In this document: positions 10,606 to 21,039 of the stretch, piece after piece
Layout of the letters: the number at the start of each line of letters is the position of its first letter
How positions within the stretch are numbered: the first letter of the stretch is position 1
From: Lophium mytilinum
Taxonomy: Eukaryota > Ascomycota > Dothideomycetes > Mytilinidiales > Mytilinidiaceae
Assembly (NCBI GenBank): GCA_010093605.1
Contig: MU004190.1
Span: 1,437,484 to 1,501,483 of the forward strand
Length of the DNA: 64,000 nt
Direction of reading: 5' to 3'
Translations under genes and position numbers: made by a program
The notes under the pieces: model-generated
Told to the model about the DNA's origin: nothing
The model's input: only the letters and a program-made list of their open reading frames with translations
Database searches by the model: none

Positions 10606-11130
10606 ATGGCTAAAAACAATCTTACCTGTGCGCACCGCCCTCTCACTCTCTTCAAAGACCCATATTAACATCCAGAAGCCATCCTACTAGCCATCCTCAC
10701 CCTCACCCTCCTCTCCCCCACCTCCGCCAGCGTAATCGGCTACTACAAAAACAACTGCGGCTTCACCACCTGGGCGCACACCTCCCGCGGCGGCGGAGGC
10801 GACTCCTCCACCGTCCCCATCTACCCGGGCCAAGAGTACTGGACGCCCATCCAAGCCGACGCGGGCGGCGAAGGCGTGACGCTCAAGGTCGACAACAACC
10901 CGCAGCTGGCGCACCCCTACCAGATCGAGTTCTCGTCGCGCGACGGCAGGGTGTGGTACGACCTGTCCTCGGTCGACGGCAGCCCGTTCTTCACAAATCG
11001 ACGCTTCCTGCAGGTCGGCGATCCGGGACAGTGCCCGTGGCTGTTCTGCGATGTCAATCAGAGCGGGTGCGAGTGGCCGGTGCAGCGGGATTGCGCGCAT
11101 GGTGGGCCGGTTTATTTCTGGTTGTGCTAG
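10606..11130 (+). CDS. BYS1-like small secreted cysteine-rich protein
   Basis: Exon 1 is 10606-10627 (22 nt), the intron 10628-10678 and exon 2 10679-11130, giving 157 residues. The join creates a classical signal peptide (MAKNNLTSILLAILTLTLLS, cleavage near PTSA-SV). The mature part has six cysteines in about 133 residues (NNCG, GQCPW, LFCDV, SGCEW, RDCAH, WLC). The YYKNNCGF start and the GRVWYDLSSVDGSPF segment resemble the BYS1 / antigenic thaumatin-like secreted proteins of ascomycetes, whose biochemical role is unclear. The intron has two possible acceptors 3 nt apart (CAGAAG). Use of the first would make the junction codon TAA, so only the second gives a protein. It is expected to be extracellular or cell-wall associated. 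Confidence 0.8.
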
Positions 11131-13490
11131 GTGGGATGATGGATGGGAGGGTGAGAATGTTGTTGAGTTTTCTTTCTTTGCGTTGAAGGTTGCTGACAAG
11201 TTATTAGAGGAAAGGGACGGTATTCTTAGCCAAGCTAGGCCTTAGTTGTTCCTGGAGAAGATGACATCGATCGGTGTTGAAGGAATCAGCCGAGGCCGAT
11301 GAGATCTGGGGCAGGGTCTTGCTTTTGGGGGGTATGGCTAGAATGGTTGGGATGGTTCATACAGTGGGATGGCTCATACAGTGAATGGGAGGGTTGCTTT
11401 TCTGCCTTTTGCGATGCAAGATCCAGCGAAGATTGGCGATGGGTGCTTTGGGGCAAATATTACACTAGAGATTGCATTGTCGAACTGCCCTTGGAAATGG
11501 AAATGGAGTAGAGCCTTGGGCAAGACTACATGATACAATACTTTCAGTGGATGAAAGCAATGCGATGAATCGGTGTTAAGGTCGTGCGTCCAGATGGTCA
11601 GGAACGGTGTCATCAAAGGTGAGATCTGTAACTCGGACTAAGCGGCGAAGAGAATCTAGTGTACGCTGGACCTCAGGCATGCTGATGGTGCCAAGGAACG
11701 GTTCGGACCGTAGATGCTAGTGGGACAGAGTTGGACGGGTACGACGGAGAGGCTCTGCCCACGTGGTAGAATATCGCAACACCCCTGTCAGAATGAAACC
11801 TTGCAGACAGTCCAGACTCTGCTCACAAAGCTTGCAGACTGTGTGCCATTTCTTAGCCTTTTTCCGGGACACTAATGCGGTTGTCGGCGAGGAAAGTTCC
11901 GCAATGTCGTATGCGCAATGTTTTGCATTTGGCAAATGCACAGCCTCCAAGTTTAGGAAAGGCGCTCGGGCCTCTTGGTGTTGTGTTTTGCCCGCAGGCA
12001 ACGAATGCGAAGAAAGAAGGCATAAAAGGCGATGCATGCCTAGGGCCACATTCCGAAAGTGGATGGGTAGCCTAAAGCTCGAGCCCATAAATGGGCATGC
12101 TGCTTCAGGCACGTGTATGTGAGCTGCATATCTCATTGTGTCTTTGCGTGTGAAATCACCGATGAACGTACAAAGAGCGGTAAAAGATTGGAGAAATTGT
12201 GACACGTGGGGCAGAACAGACTCGAGATATGATGTAGGGCAGTGTGCGAGAGGAGTCAGCCATGATGCAGGTCCCAAGTGGTAGCGGGCCAGCTGGTCTC
12301 TCCCTCCTTTCAGCAGCCTTCCAGGATACCTGGGCCGGGGAGCACATTCCTCGGGCACTACCAGAGTCCCAAAGACCCAACGCGCTGGACCATCTGAGAC
12401 AAGTTCGGCCTGTCGGGTCCGCAGCGTTGACACAGGGCTGAGCCTGACGCAGAATAGATGTCGCCACGCTGATTGGCTGGCGCTGAAAGCAGGAGACTTA
12501 TTCTTAACGCAAGGAACTCCTCATTGGCGTTCGGCGAGGATCTTACTCATTGCCGTTTGATGCCGGTATCCAATTGCAAAGGCTCGGTATGCGTGCTCGC
12601 CGAGGCGGGTCGTGACTCCAGCTGTCAGCAGCATCATGAAGCGTGCATGGACAGAGCCATGGCCGCCACTTGCGGCTCGTCCCATCCCACCATCAGACCT
12701 CATCCCACCACGAAGAAGGCAACCGGGTCGTCATGCTTGCTTTTTCCGGGGCCTTGTTGGAGTGCCGGTGTGGTGCTATCCCAATCCCCGGTGTGCTTCT
12801 TGGAGTCGGCCAGCCAAGGAGTCGCAGGCACGAAGTCAGCACAGCTCCTGGCGTCTTCCTTCGTCGTCGGAGTCAGGCTGGATGCAGCAGTCGTTCTCGA
12901 ACAGCGACCGGGTTGAGGATGTCTTGCGGTCAGGCTGGTGGAGACGTCGCCGTCGACTGCAGTAGCCCCGGCGAGCATGCGGCCCTCGATTGGATCTGCT
13001 CGGACAGTCATCCGCCTTTGCGAGCAGAGGCCGTCTCGATAGGCCGCTGCAAAGCTTCGCATCTGCCGTGGAAGCATGATGCATGGAGAGGTGTGGTTCG
13101 CTGCCTGGCCGCTGTCCGCCTTTTCTGAGTGCAGCAGCCCGTCTCGCCCTCTCCGCACCGCTCCCGGCGTCGAGGGGTGTGATCCGCAGGTGGTGTTGCA
13201 GCGGGCAGACACCAAGAAATGCCAATATGCATCTATTACCCTCTAATATGCACGGCCTCATAGCCGTCCACCCCGGCTGCGCCGACTCCCCATGCTCTCC
13301 CTAGCTCTGACCGCCCCGCTTGTTGCTATTCTATTCCCAGCCCTGTTCATCATCACCTCAGCCGCACGATTCTGTGCAGAACATCCTCCATTTAAGATGT
13401 AGAGCGCCTCCCCCATGGCGCATCCCAATTACTATCAATCTGCCGCCCGGCTGGCTCGCCTTTCTTTTTCTGCCGTCTCTTCAGTCCGCA
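11131..13490. other. 2.4-kb region without a supported gene
   Basis: From about 11.7 to 13.3 kb the DNA is GC-richer and open in several frames on both strands. The longest frame is 11717-12433 on the minus strand, 238 codons. None of the translations shows a domain, signal peptide, or splice-joined continuity, and overlapping frames look equally good, which argues for composition-driven open frames. A non-coding transcript or the long leader/promoter of the calpain gene is possible. Confidence 0.35.
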
Positions 13491-16400
13491 ATGGCCTCGC
13501 AAATGTCACTTGTTGATCTTGCAAACACCACCCGTCCCCCAACGAGGGCACACTCCATGGTCCAAGAGCGTCATTCCCACTCGATCCCCCAGCATAGGCC
13601 CAGGATGAAGAAGCAGCCGCCCCAGAAGGGTATTGACGACTTCTGGGATAAGTTTACCACCAAGCATCCCGGCAAGATCTTTACAATTCTCCCCGACAAC
13701 CTCTACGCCAAACGAGCCGCTGCCCATGCGCCGAAGGGTGCAATTCCCGGCCAGAATGCTGTGGCTTCATACCAGGAGGCTGCCGAGTCTTGCCGTGCAA
13801 AGGTCGAGAAGATCGTGCGAGAGTGCCGACGAATCAACCAGAAATACCGCGACCCCCATTTCGACATCGAATACGACTTCAAGCGCTCGCAGCTGGCCCC
13901 GGAAATTCCACAGGACTGCTTATCTGCGTTGAATGAAGACAGAACCGAGTTCCAGCCCATGTCGGTCAAGAGAATTGAGGTAACGTGGAGCCGATCCGTG
14001 TGCTTGCTTACACCTCGCTAATTGTTTCCAGGACATCTTTGAGAAACCCCGATTCTTCATCGAAGGCGCGACCGCAAACGACGTCCGACAGGGCAATGAC
14101 GGCGATTGCTGGTTCATGTCCGCACTCTGCACACTGAGCAATAAGGAGGGCCTCATCCAGCGAGTATGTGTCGCACGGGACGAGGAAGTTGGTGTATATG
14201 GATTCGTTTTCCACAGAGGTGCGCCGGCATATACTGGGACTTGTCTCGGATGCGTAGCTGACCCTGCGTAGATGGAGAGTGGATATCAGAAGTCATCGAC
14301 GACAAGCTCTACCTCATCAAGGAAGACTTTGACGACGCGACCATTGGACGCTACCAGTGGCTAGAGCTCCAAAACCGCAAGAGTCCCGAGGATGAATACC
14401 GGGCAGTCATGCAGACCGGGTCAAGGGCCCTATACTTTGCCCAATGCAGCGATCCCAACGAGACCTGGCTCCCTCTGCTTGAGAAAGCCTACGCCAAGGC
14501 CCACGGAGACTACTCGGCAATTGACGGTGGATTTGTTGGGTAAGCTAGAATCCCAAACAATCAATGTATCATTGGCTAACACGGTTCAGGGAAGGAATCG
14601 AAGACCTCACAGGAGGTGTCACATCCGAAGTCTTTGCCACAGACATCCTGAACAAGGACAAATTCTGGCGAGAAGAGCTCATGAACGTCAACAAGACCTT
14701 TCTCTTTGGCTGCGGCCAAATGGGCGGTATTTGGGGCGAGCGAAAAGGCATCCAAGAGAAGCACGCTTATTCTATCATGGAAGCCCGAGAAATCGACGGG
14801 GTAAGGCTCTTGAAGCTGAGGAATCCATGGGGCAAGACAGAATGGAATGGTGCCTGGAGCGATGGGTCCGAAGAGTGGACCCCCGAATGGATGCAGAAAC
14901 TCAACCACAAGTTCGGTGACGATGGCGTAGGAATTCCTACCCTGGTCTGCGAGTCTTTGGCTAACACCGAAACAGGTCTTCTGGATTTCTTACCGGGATC
15001 TTCTCCGCTCTTATCAACATTTCGACCGAACGCGACTCTTTGGACCAGAGTGGACTGTGTCTCAGCAATGGACTAGTGTCAACGTGCCCTGGTCCGTTGA
15101 TTACCTTGACACCAAATTCAAGTTGACCCTCTCCAAGCCAAGCCCGGTCGTGATCGTCCTTTCACAGCTCGATGACAGATATTACCAAGGACTTGAAGGC
15201 CAATACGAGTTTCATCTCCAATTCCGGCTCCACAAGGATGACGAGGAGGACTACATCGTCCGAAGCAACGGTACTTATTACATGAAGCGGTCCGTTAGCG
15301 CCGAGCTTGACCTCCAAGCCGGGAACTACACTGTGCTTGTGAAGATCAAGGCTACCAGGTTCCCGAATCCGACCCCTGAAGATGTCATCCGATCGACATG
15401 TGCTGGAAGAAGAGAGAAACTACTCAACATTGGTCTGAGTTACGATCTAGCGCATGCCAAGGGCCAATTTAGAGAAGCAGAGAAAGACCGACTAAAACGT
15501 GAGAAGGAAGAGAAGAAGTCTAAGAAAAAGCTAGAACTCAAGCGCGCGCACGATCAGCGCCGGAAACTCCGCAAAAAAGACAAGATGCGACAACAGCTGA
15601 AGGAACAAAAGATCGTCGAAAAGAAGTCTAAGAAGTCCAGCTCTGATCCCCTAACACAGCTTGAAAACAAGCTGCACGATATAAATGGCTTGGGCATTTC
15701 TGTGGAGGAGGAAGACCGACGACCTAGGGATCCTGAGCCGAAGCCGATGCATCCTGCTGTCGCAATGCACCAGAAGGCTCACAGCACGGGAACCATTCAT
15801 AGTGAAGGCAAGGCGCACGAGCGATCGCAGAGTCCTGGTAGTGGTGGATTTGGCGGCCGCTCTGGTTACAATAAGGGGCCGGGCTTCCAGGGGAGGAGTG
15901 GTTATAACCAAGGACGAGGTCAGTCAATTGAATATACTTTGTTGGATAACTACTAACGTCACTAATAGATGGTTATAACGCCAACTTGCCAGAGGCTTTC
16001 AAAGGGCGCGATGGGTGAGTGATTTCTTCAGCTTCCCCACAACCTTTCGACCGCCTACTGACAAAACAAAGCTACAACGGACGCGATGGATATAACGGCA
16101 GAGACGGCTACAACGGACGAGACGGCTACAATGGTCGAGACGGCTACAACGGCCGAGACGGCTACAACGAGGGCACAACGGAATCGCCTCGCCCCGATAC
16201 GCCCAGCCACCGTCCCGTATCACCAAACCCCCAACGCCGCGACTCCCGCCGCAACTCTCCCGCACCCCCCTCCCGCCGCGCCACCCTCACCCCTATCCCC
16301 GGCGTGCGCCCCGGCATCCAGGTCACCGACCACAGATCCCGGCGTTCTCCATCTCCCTTCAGCGACACAAGCGACGGCAGTGTCTGGGACAGCGATCTCG

Positions 16401-16780
16401 ACGGGCCCTCTTCATCCGACAGCGACGAAGACGACTCTGACGCCGCCACGCGTATCTACCGCTTCCGCCTCGAAGAAGACGACAACGACGACGAGCAGGA
16501 CGAGTTTGAGCGCGATCCGTGGAATGCGGTTGCGGTTGTGGGCCTCCGGGTCTATAGTAAAGACACGGACGTCAGTATTGAGGTCGTTAAACCTCAGGAG
16601 ACGACGAGGAGGAAGGAGAAAGCGCTTGATGTTGATGATTCGGCGGCTGATGCAACGAGGCCGTGGGATCGGGTGCGCGCGTATGTGAGCCAGAGGGGGT
16701 ATGTTGAGGCGTTGGAGCAGGCGGAGATTGAGAAGGTGGGGAATGCGCCGGCGAACGAGGAGGCGAATAGGCAGGGATGA
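13491..16780 (+). CDS. Calpain-like cysteine protease
   Basis: Seven exons: 13491-13979, 14032-14218, 14272-14539, 14590-14926, 14976-15918, 15969-16014 and 16072-16780; 992 residues. The papain-like calpain core is complete. The catalytic Cys189 lies in GNDGDCWFMSALC, His373 in EKHAYSIMEAREI and Asn393 in LRNPWGKTEWNGAWSD. A beta-sandwich-like region follows (WTSVNVPWSVDYLDTKFKL, then YEFHLQFRLHKDDEEDY), then a Lys/Glu-rich helix (about 640-710). The tail is disordered and Gly/Ser-rich and carries five or six YNGRDG hexapeptides. All junctions keep frame, and motifs are restored across introns, for example FVG-EGIEDLTGG and the DG-VFWISYRDLL join. The product is an intracellular regulatory protease. 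No EF-hand domain is visible. I cannot assign it to the PalB/Rim13 branch. Confidence 0.92.
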
Positions 16781-17482
16781 GAAAAGAAGAAGGGGACTAC
16801 GCGCCGGTTGGGATAGTAGCGCAATTTGCGAGATTTCTAATTCGTAATATGTAATTTCTTGGTTCTGTATTCTTGGTAAGGAGGGTATGGTGGTATATTT
16901 CTGGCTATTACTTCTGGCTACTTTCGCTCGGTGTTGGCGGTCTAGTTTTTTCTTCTTTTTCGTTTTCTTTTGGTTCTTTGATCTTAAGTTCTATCATAGT
17001 TGCCGCTCTTCAATGTGTGCGTTTAGCGGTTTAGTCCCCCAATTTGCTGGCGTATATATCCAGGGGTATATTCATGTTGCCATTGAGCTCTTTCAATTCA
17101 GTCTATCCAATTTGGAAGTTGTCGCTACAGTCAATGCTTCGAAGTTCTCCCACCCCTCTATATGATGAGAAGGCCAAAACTCAATTTCATTTCGTTCCGG
17201 CCTCCGCTATTCGTCATCGCAGACAGAGCCCTAGAACTCGCTCAAATCTCGAAACTCTTAGCTACAAAAAGCCACACTACCTCGACTCCATACCGGCCCC
17301 AACGAAGCACCATCAACGCAAACATCCCGCCAGCTCACACCCGCCACTCATGAACTAGCCCCCAGAACCGACAAACCCCAGCACATGCCTTCGCCGCGCG
17401 GTAGTACCACTGCAACCTTACTCCTCCAGCCGAGAGTACGTGTCCTCGGCCCTTCGCCGCCGTCAAGACCGCACCAGCACTC
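16781..17482. other. Intergenic region between convergent genes
   Basis: About 700 bp of 3' flank between the calpain gene (plus) and the F-box gene (minus). Pyrimidine-rich stretches near 16940-16980 are present. No gene supported. Confidence 0.4.
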
Positions 17483-18124
17483 CTAATAGAAAGCGAATAT
17501 CCCCACCGCCAGCATCGACGGCTCCAACAAGCCTTCGCCGAAGCCGTCCCACTCATCCTCTTTGCCCGCGTCCCAGGCCGCGGTTAGCCGCGTCTCGATA
17601 ACCAGCTTCCAGCTCTCGCTGACAGAGAAGAGGGGGAGGACGGTACGGAGTGGGAGGGTGTTGAGGATGCGGTCGATGATGGAGTGCTCGAGGTATAGGA
17701 CTTCTTCGAGCGCCGCTGGTCACGCGGCGTGTAAGCGAAGCTAGCTGAATCTTTTTCGTGAGGGAGACTTACTGGGATAACCGAGTTGCCCGCGGACTTC
17801 GCGGTATTGGGGGGTGTTGTGGTTGGCGAGTAAGTGTTTGATTTCGTTGATGTTGCCCTGGCCGCCCCGGATACGTTAACGCGTGAGCTTTTATGTGGGA
17901 AGTTGGTAAGGGGAAAGGAGGTTGCGTACGTCGAGACGGCCTGGGATTGGTGGGTAGTGCGGCGACTGGTGCCATACGCGCTCCATGCGGCTGTCGATGA
18001 TGTCGCGCCAGGTGGTGCAGACGAGGCGGGCGGATAGGGCGGAGGGGAGGGGGAGGTGTTTGAGGATTTCGTCGGTGAGTTCGGGGATGTGGAGGAGAGC
18101 GCGAGTAGTGGCGGAGGTTGACAT
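17483..18124 (-). CDS. Small F-box domain protein
   Basis: Three exons on the minus strand: 18124-17930, 17857-17773 and 17715-17483; 170 residues. The F-box is at residues 13-50 (IPELTDEILKHLPLPSALSARLVCTTWRDIID), similar to that of the gene at 4.8 kb. Intron 1 has GTACGC...CCAG and keeps phase 0. Intron 2 has GTAAGT...CCAG and is phase 1, joining YP to TALEEVLYLEHSIIDRIL. The last exon (HSIIDRILNTLPLRTVLPLFSVSESWKLVIE) resembles a second, degenerate F-box-like helix set. The protein would be an SCF-type adaptor with very little room for a substrate-binding domain. The splicing is consistent in frame but rests on my reading alone. Confidence 0.75.
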
Positions 18125-18672
18125 CTTGCTTGTATGGAAAGGTTGTTTTGGGCTGTAGGTCGGCTGTGGTTTGAGGCTGTTGGAGAAGGCGTTTTGGGGG
18201 GTATGAAGGAAGGTTTTTATAGTAGAACTGCGGAGGATTAGGGTCTAAGGCTCTAGAAGGGGCGGGTATTAAGAGAAAGTTTTAGAGAGGGTTTCATAGG
18301 CCAGTGAATAGGATAGGGGAAGGATGAGGCTGCAGACGAGTACTGGCTTGAGAGGATGGTTATGCAAGAGTCTTCGAGTGAGCAATCAAACATGCAAGAC
18401 TGTAGAGAGCATCCTTTGATTGTAGTCTTGAAGTGACGATGGTAGGTGGCATCGTCTAATCATGGTGTTGAAGTAGGAATGGTCTCGCAGTGAACTTCGA
18501 GTCCAGTGCTCTTTAGCATATAACAACACATCACAAAGGTCGTAGAAGATATAACTATATATCAACACGGAGGACATGTTACTCCTCTAATTCAGCTACT
18601 CATCATCACAACCTACCATCACCAAAAACTAGTTACTGCCACGTCACGAAGATACTCAACACACAAGAAACT

Positions 18673-19371
18673 TCAGTCTCCGGCACAAGGCCCGACAACT
18701 AATGCTCCCAAGCCAAACAACCACTCCATGAGTCGGTAATTCAGCGCATTTTTCCTCCAATCCCCCACACCAAGCAGACACTCCATGAGTCGTCTGTTGC
18801 ATTCGTTTTGCTCCTCCCCAGACCATACAAAGAGCAAGAGCACTAAGTTGATGCCCTCTTCTCCACGGAGCCATGTTGCGGAACTTCTGAAAGTGTTGAA
18901 ACTCCCAGTCCTCGCTCCACAGTGCCATGTCGACGTTGCTCGCGGAGTTTTGAACCCGCCAGACCACCACTTCTCTCCATCAGCCATGGTCATGCGAGGG
19001 TTTTGATCTTCCCCACACTTCATGGAGTAATCTGAAGTCGCCTGGTGATCTACCCTCCATTGAAGGAACTGATCCTGCGTGTTGCTGCTCTCCTCCCCTA
19101 ACCTCAAGGCCTGACTACCTCGAGGTTGTTGCTGGAAAAGAAGTTTGGGGGTGGGGGGCGGCCCTCTTTTATACCCAGGGGGAGGAATGGAAGGTGGCCC
19201 TTGCGGTGGAGCAGCTGGTGCATGGAATGTCGTGGAAGCGGCGGGTCTGGATGCCAGGTGGCCTCGATAGAGAAGGGGGCTGATAATGGGAGGGTAGTTT
19301 CGGCGTTGCAAGGAGCGTTCACTGGCCAGGGACGGCGCAACGCCGGTCGATAGGAGGCAGCAAAGCAGCAC
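18673..19371 (-). CDS. Doubtful ORF, possibly secreted protein
   Basis: A 232-residue minus-strand frame. Its first 17 residues (MLLCCLLSTGVAPSLAS) could act as a signal peptide. A Pro-rich segment (PPQGPPSIPPPGYKRGPPP) follows. The C-terminal half is translated from degenerate repeats, visible as RRLMECLLGVG and YRLMEWLFGLG. There is no recognised domain, no introns and no family similarity. Because repetitive DNA often stays open by chance, I regard this as unproven. Confidence 0.2.
   Translation of the reverse strand: MLLCCLLSTGVAPSLASERSLQRRNYPPIISPLLYRGHLASRPAASTTFHAPAAPPQGPPSIPPPGYKRGPPPTPKLLFQQQPRGSQALRLGEESSNTQDQFLQWRVDHQATSDYSMKCGEDQNPRMTMADGEKWWSGGFKTPRATSTWHCGARTGSFNTFRSSATWLRGEEGINLVLLLFVWSGEEQNECNRRLMECLLGVGDWRKNALNYRLMEWLFGLGALVVGPCAGD
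18690..19050. repeat. Degenerate short-period tandem repeat
   Basis: The string ACTCCATGAGTCG occurs at 18723 and 18780 (57-bp spacing). Further diverged copies of CATGG/CTCCACAG blocks and CCAGACCA-type boxes continue to about 19050. Only two copies are close enough to be certain. Confidence 0.5.
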
Positions 19372-19429
19372 CGGTGGCCTGGTTATGAGTGTACGGCATA
19401 GAACCGATTAGAAGCCATGGATCTGCGAA

Positions 19430-19680
19430 GTCACTGGGTAGCGGATCGCGCCGCGTATCAATAGCAGGATTGCCCGGCTTGTTGAGGCTGACAAGACGAC
19501 CGAAACGGCCTGAGCACCTAAGACACTGAGCAGTAGGGTACTCTCATTGGTCTGACTCTAAGCATCCACCGTAGGAGACTGGAAAGTACCGGGTCGAGCC
19601 GCGTATCGGTACAAAGATAGTGCCGCTTTTCTGGATGAGATGGGCATCTTGAAGGCGGTTTGAGACTACTGGACGCGAAG
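19430..19680. repeat. Two-copy diverged tandem repeat, period about 148 bp
   Basis: The block around GCGCCGCGTATCAATA at 19448 and the block around GAGCCGCGTATCGGTA at 19596 align over roughly 80 bp with many substitutions (for example GCCCGGCTTGTTGAGG against GCCGCTTTTCTGGATG). Confidence 0.45.
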
Positions 19681-20340
19681 CAGGCAGGTGTTCCTATTGG
19701 CCAGCTTTTAGAGACGCTGAAGTAGGCTGTGGTGGTGAGTATTGAACTCATGTTGAGGGACTTCGCCGGCCGCACCCATATAGCAACCACACTACTTGAG
19801 GGCGCGATTGAGGACCCTCAGTGCGATACTACTATTTTTATATCAATTTGAGCGGTGTTTCGAACGTCTGTAGACCTTTACACAACGTCTACGACGAAGT
19901 GAAAGCCATTTTGAGGCCGCTTTTCCTTCTTAATGGGGCATAACGTGGAAGTGTTGAGAACACGTGACGCTCAATTCGCGGTGTTTATCTTGACGTCCAC
20001 GCTCACCTCCAGCTCCTCTTTATTTCTCCGACCGCAAGATCTCACAGCAGCGTCACCACTCCGTAGCATCACATCTCGCAGCTGCCCAAGCTCTCGCTCA
20101 TCTTTCCCACAATCTTGCCCGCCGCACCCCCGGGCCTGCCTCTTCGTCGCCCACTAAGCAGTGAACAAGCCGCCCAAAGGTCCAACCGGGTCACATATCG
20201 AGCTCCTCTTCCTCATCAACAACCGCCGACAGCGTGATTCCTTGCTGTCCTCCTGCCTCTTCTTCTCCGCTTCGCGTTGCCCTCACTGTCGCTTGGTTCG
20301 CCCTAAACACCACACTTTCCGTCAGCCTTCCTCCGCAACA

Positions 20341-20386
20341 GTAAGCCCGCCCCCCCTCCTCACACTGTTCTTGCCTAACCACGCAG
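20341..20386 (+). other. Probable 5' UTR intron of the SH3 gene
   Basis: GTAAGC at 20341, a CCTAAC branch-like site at about 20374 and ACGCAG ending at 20386 form a 46-bp intron immediately before the ATG at 20391. It does not change the protein. Confidence 0.5.
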
Positions 20387-20390
20387 TAAG

Positions 20391-20778
20391 ATGGCCCAAA
20401 CCAACTACGACGCCCGCGCCATCATCCGCCGCGTGACCGCCCTCTCCTGCGACCTCACGGTCTACCAAGTCGTGCTCGAGTTCACCGCCGTCAGCCACGG
20501 CGAGATGACACTCCTGGACGGGGACATGATCCTCGTGGCACAGAAGCGAGAAGATGGTACGCCTCTTACGCTCTTTCTTCGAGGATGAACTGCTAATACT
20601 TGCGGAAGGGTGGTGGTATTGCGTGCAACTGGAGAACCTGGACGCTCAGGGCTGGGCCCGCAAGGAGAGCCTGGAGCCGTTCCAGCACCTGCAGTGGGCG
20701 GGGTACGGAGAGTGGGCCCCGGTGCCTATGGGGCCGAAGAGGGAGCTGCCGCCAAGGAGGCATTCGTGTATGTTCTGA
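20391..20778 (+). CDS. Small stand-alone SH3-domain protein
   Basis: Two exons, 20391-20556 and 20609-20778, with a 52-bp intron (GTACGC, GCTAATAC branch-like site, GGAAG). The product is 111 residues. The splice joins EDG to WWYCVQL, recreating the SH3 hallmark of paired tryptophans after an acidic RT/n-Src region: VVLEFTAVSHGEMTLLDGD, then VAQKREDGWWYC, then GWARKESLEPF as the last strands. SH3 domains bind proline-rich peptides. Here one domain fills most of the protein, with a short basic/proline tail (GPKRELPPRRHS). There is no catalytic or membrane segment. The open frame continues past the donor for only a few codons, which also supports the intron. It could be an adaptor or competitive inhibitor of other SH3 contacts, but that is inference. 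Confidence 0.7.
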
Positions 20779-21039
20779 GCAGGAGGGTGGGTGCCTCTGT
20801 GGAGATGAGGTGGTTGCTTGCGGGACTTGTTGCGGCTCGTGGGAGTCTTTTCAGGAGGTAGGAGTTGAGGGGATGGTAGAGGAGTTTTGGAGGAGTAGAT
20901 ATGGTGCTGGAGGAGTTTTGGGAGTGTTATGGACGTGGGAAACCGGTGCGGAATGAGAGACGATTTGGGGAGTAATGGCAATGGCGTCTGAACAGGCCTG
21001 ACTTTCGTGCGAATTTGATGAGTGATTGACGGTATTTAA
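20779..21039. other. 3' flank of the SH3 gene
   Basis: G-rich DNA with repeated GGAGGAGTTTTGG-type strings (about 20879-20925). Open frames here overlap in several frames and are not called. Confidence 0.35.

Larger units (their letters stand above)
18125..20340. other. Intergenic region with degenerate repeats
   Basis: No gene is firmly supported. A minus-strand frame at 18673-19371 is described separately. From about 18.69 to 19.05 kb the DNA is a degenerate short-period repeat. Between about 19.43 and 19.68 kb lies a two-copy repeat whose anchor CCGCGTATC occurs at 19451 and 19599 (148-bp spacing). The last 150 bp are pyrimidine-rich promoter/leader DNA of the SH3 gene. Confidence 0.4.

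Noticed and set aside
10687-11199. 170-codon minus-strand frame
   Set aside because: Antisense shadow of the BYS1-like gene, whose plus-strand translation has a signal peptide and family-like motifs.
11717-12433. 238-codon minus-strand frame
   Set aside because: No domain, no signal peptide, and competing frames of similar length on the other strand; treated as composition-driven.
13320-13490. Upstream extension of the calpain frame to 13320
   Set aside because: The added residues come from pyrimidine-rich leader-like DNA; MASQMSLVDLAN at 13491 gives a more plausible start.
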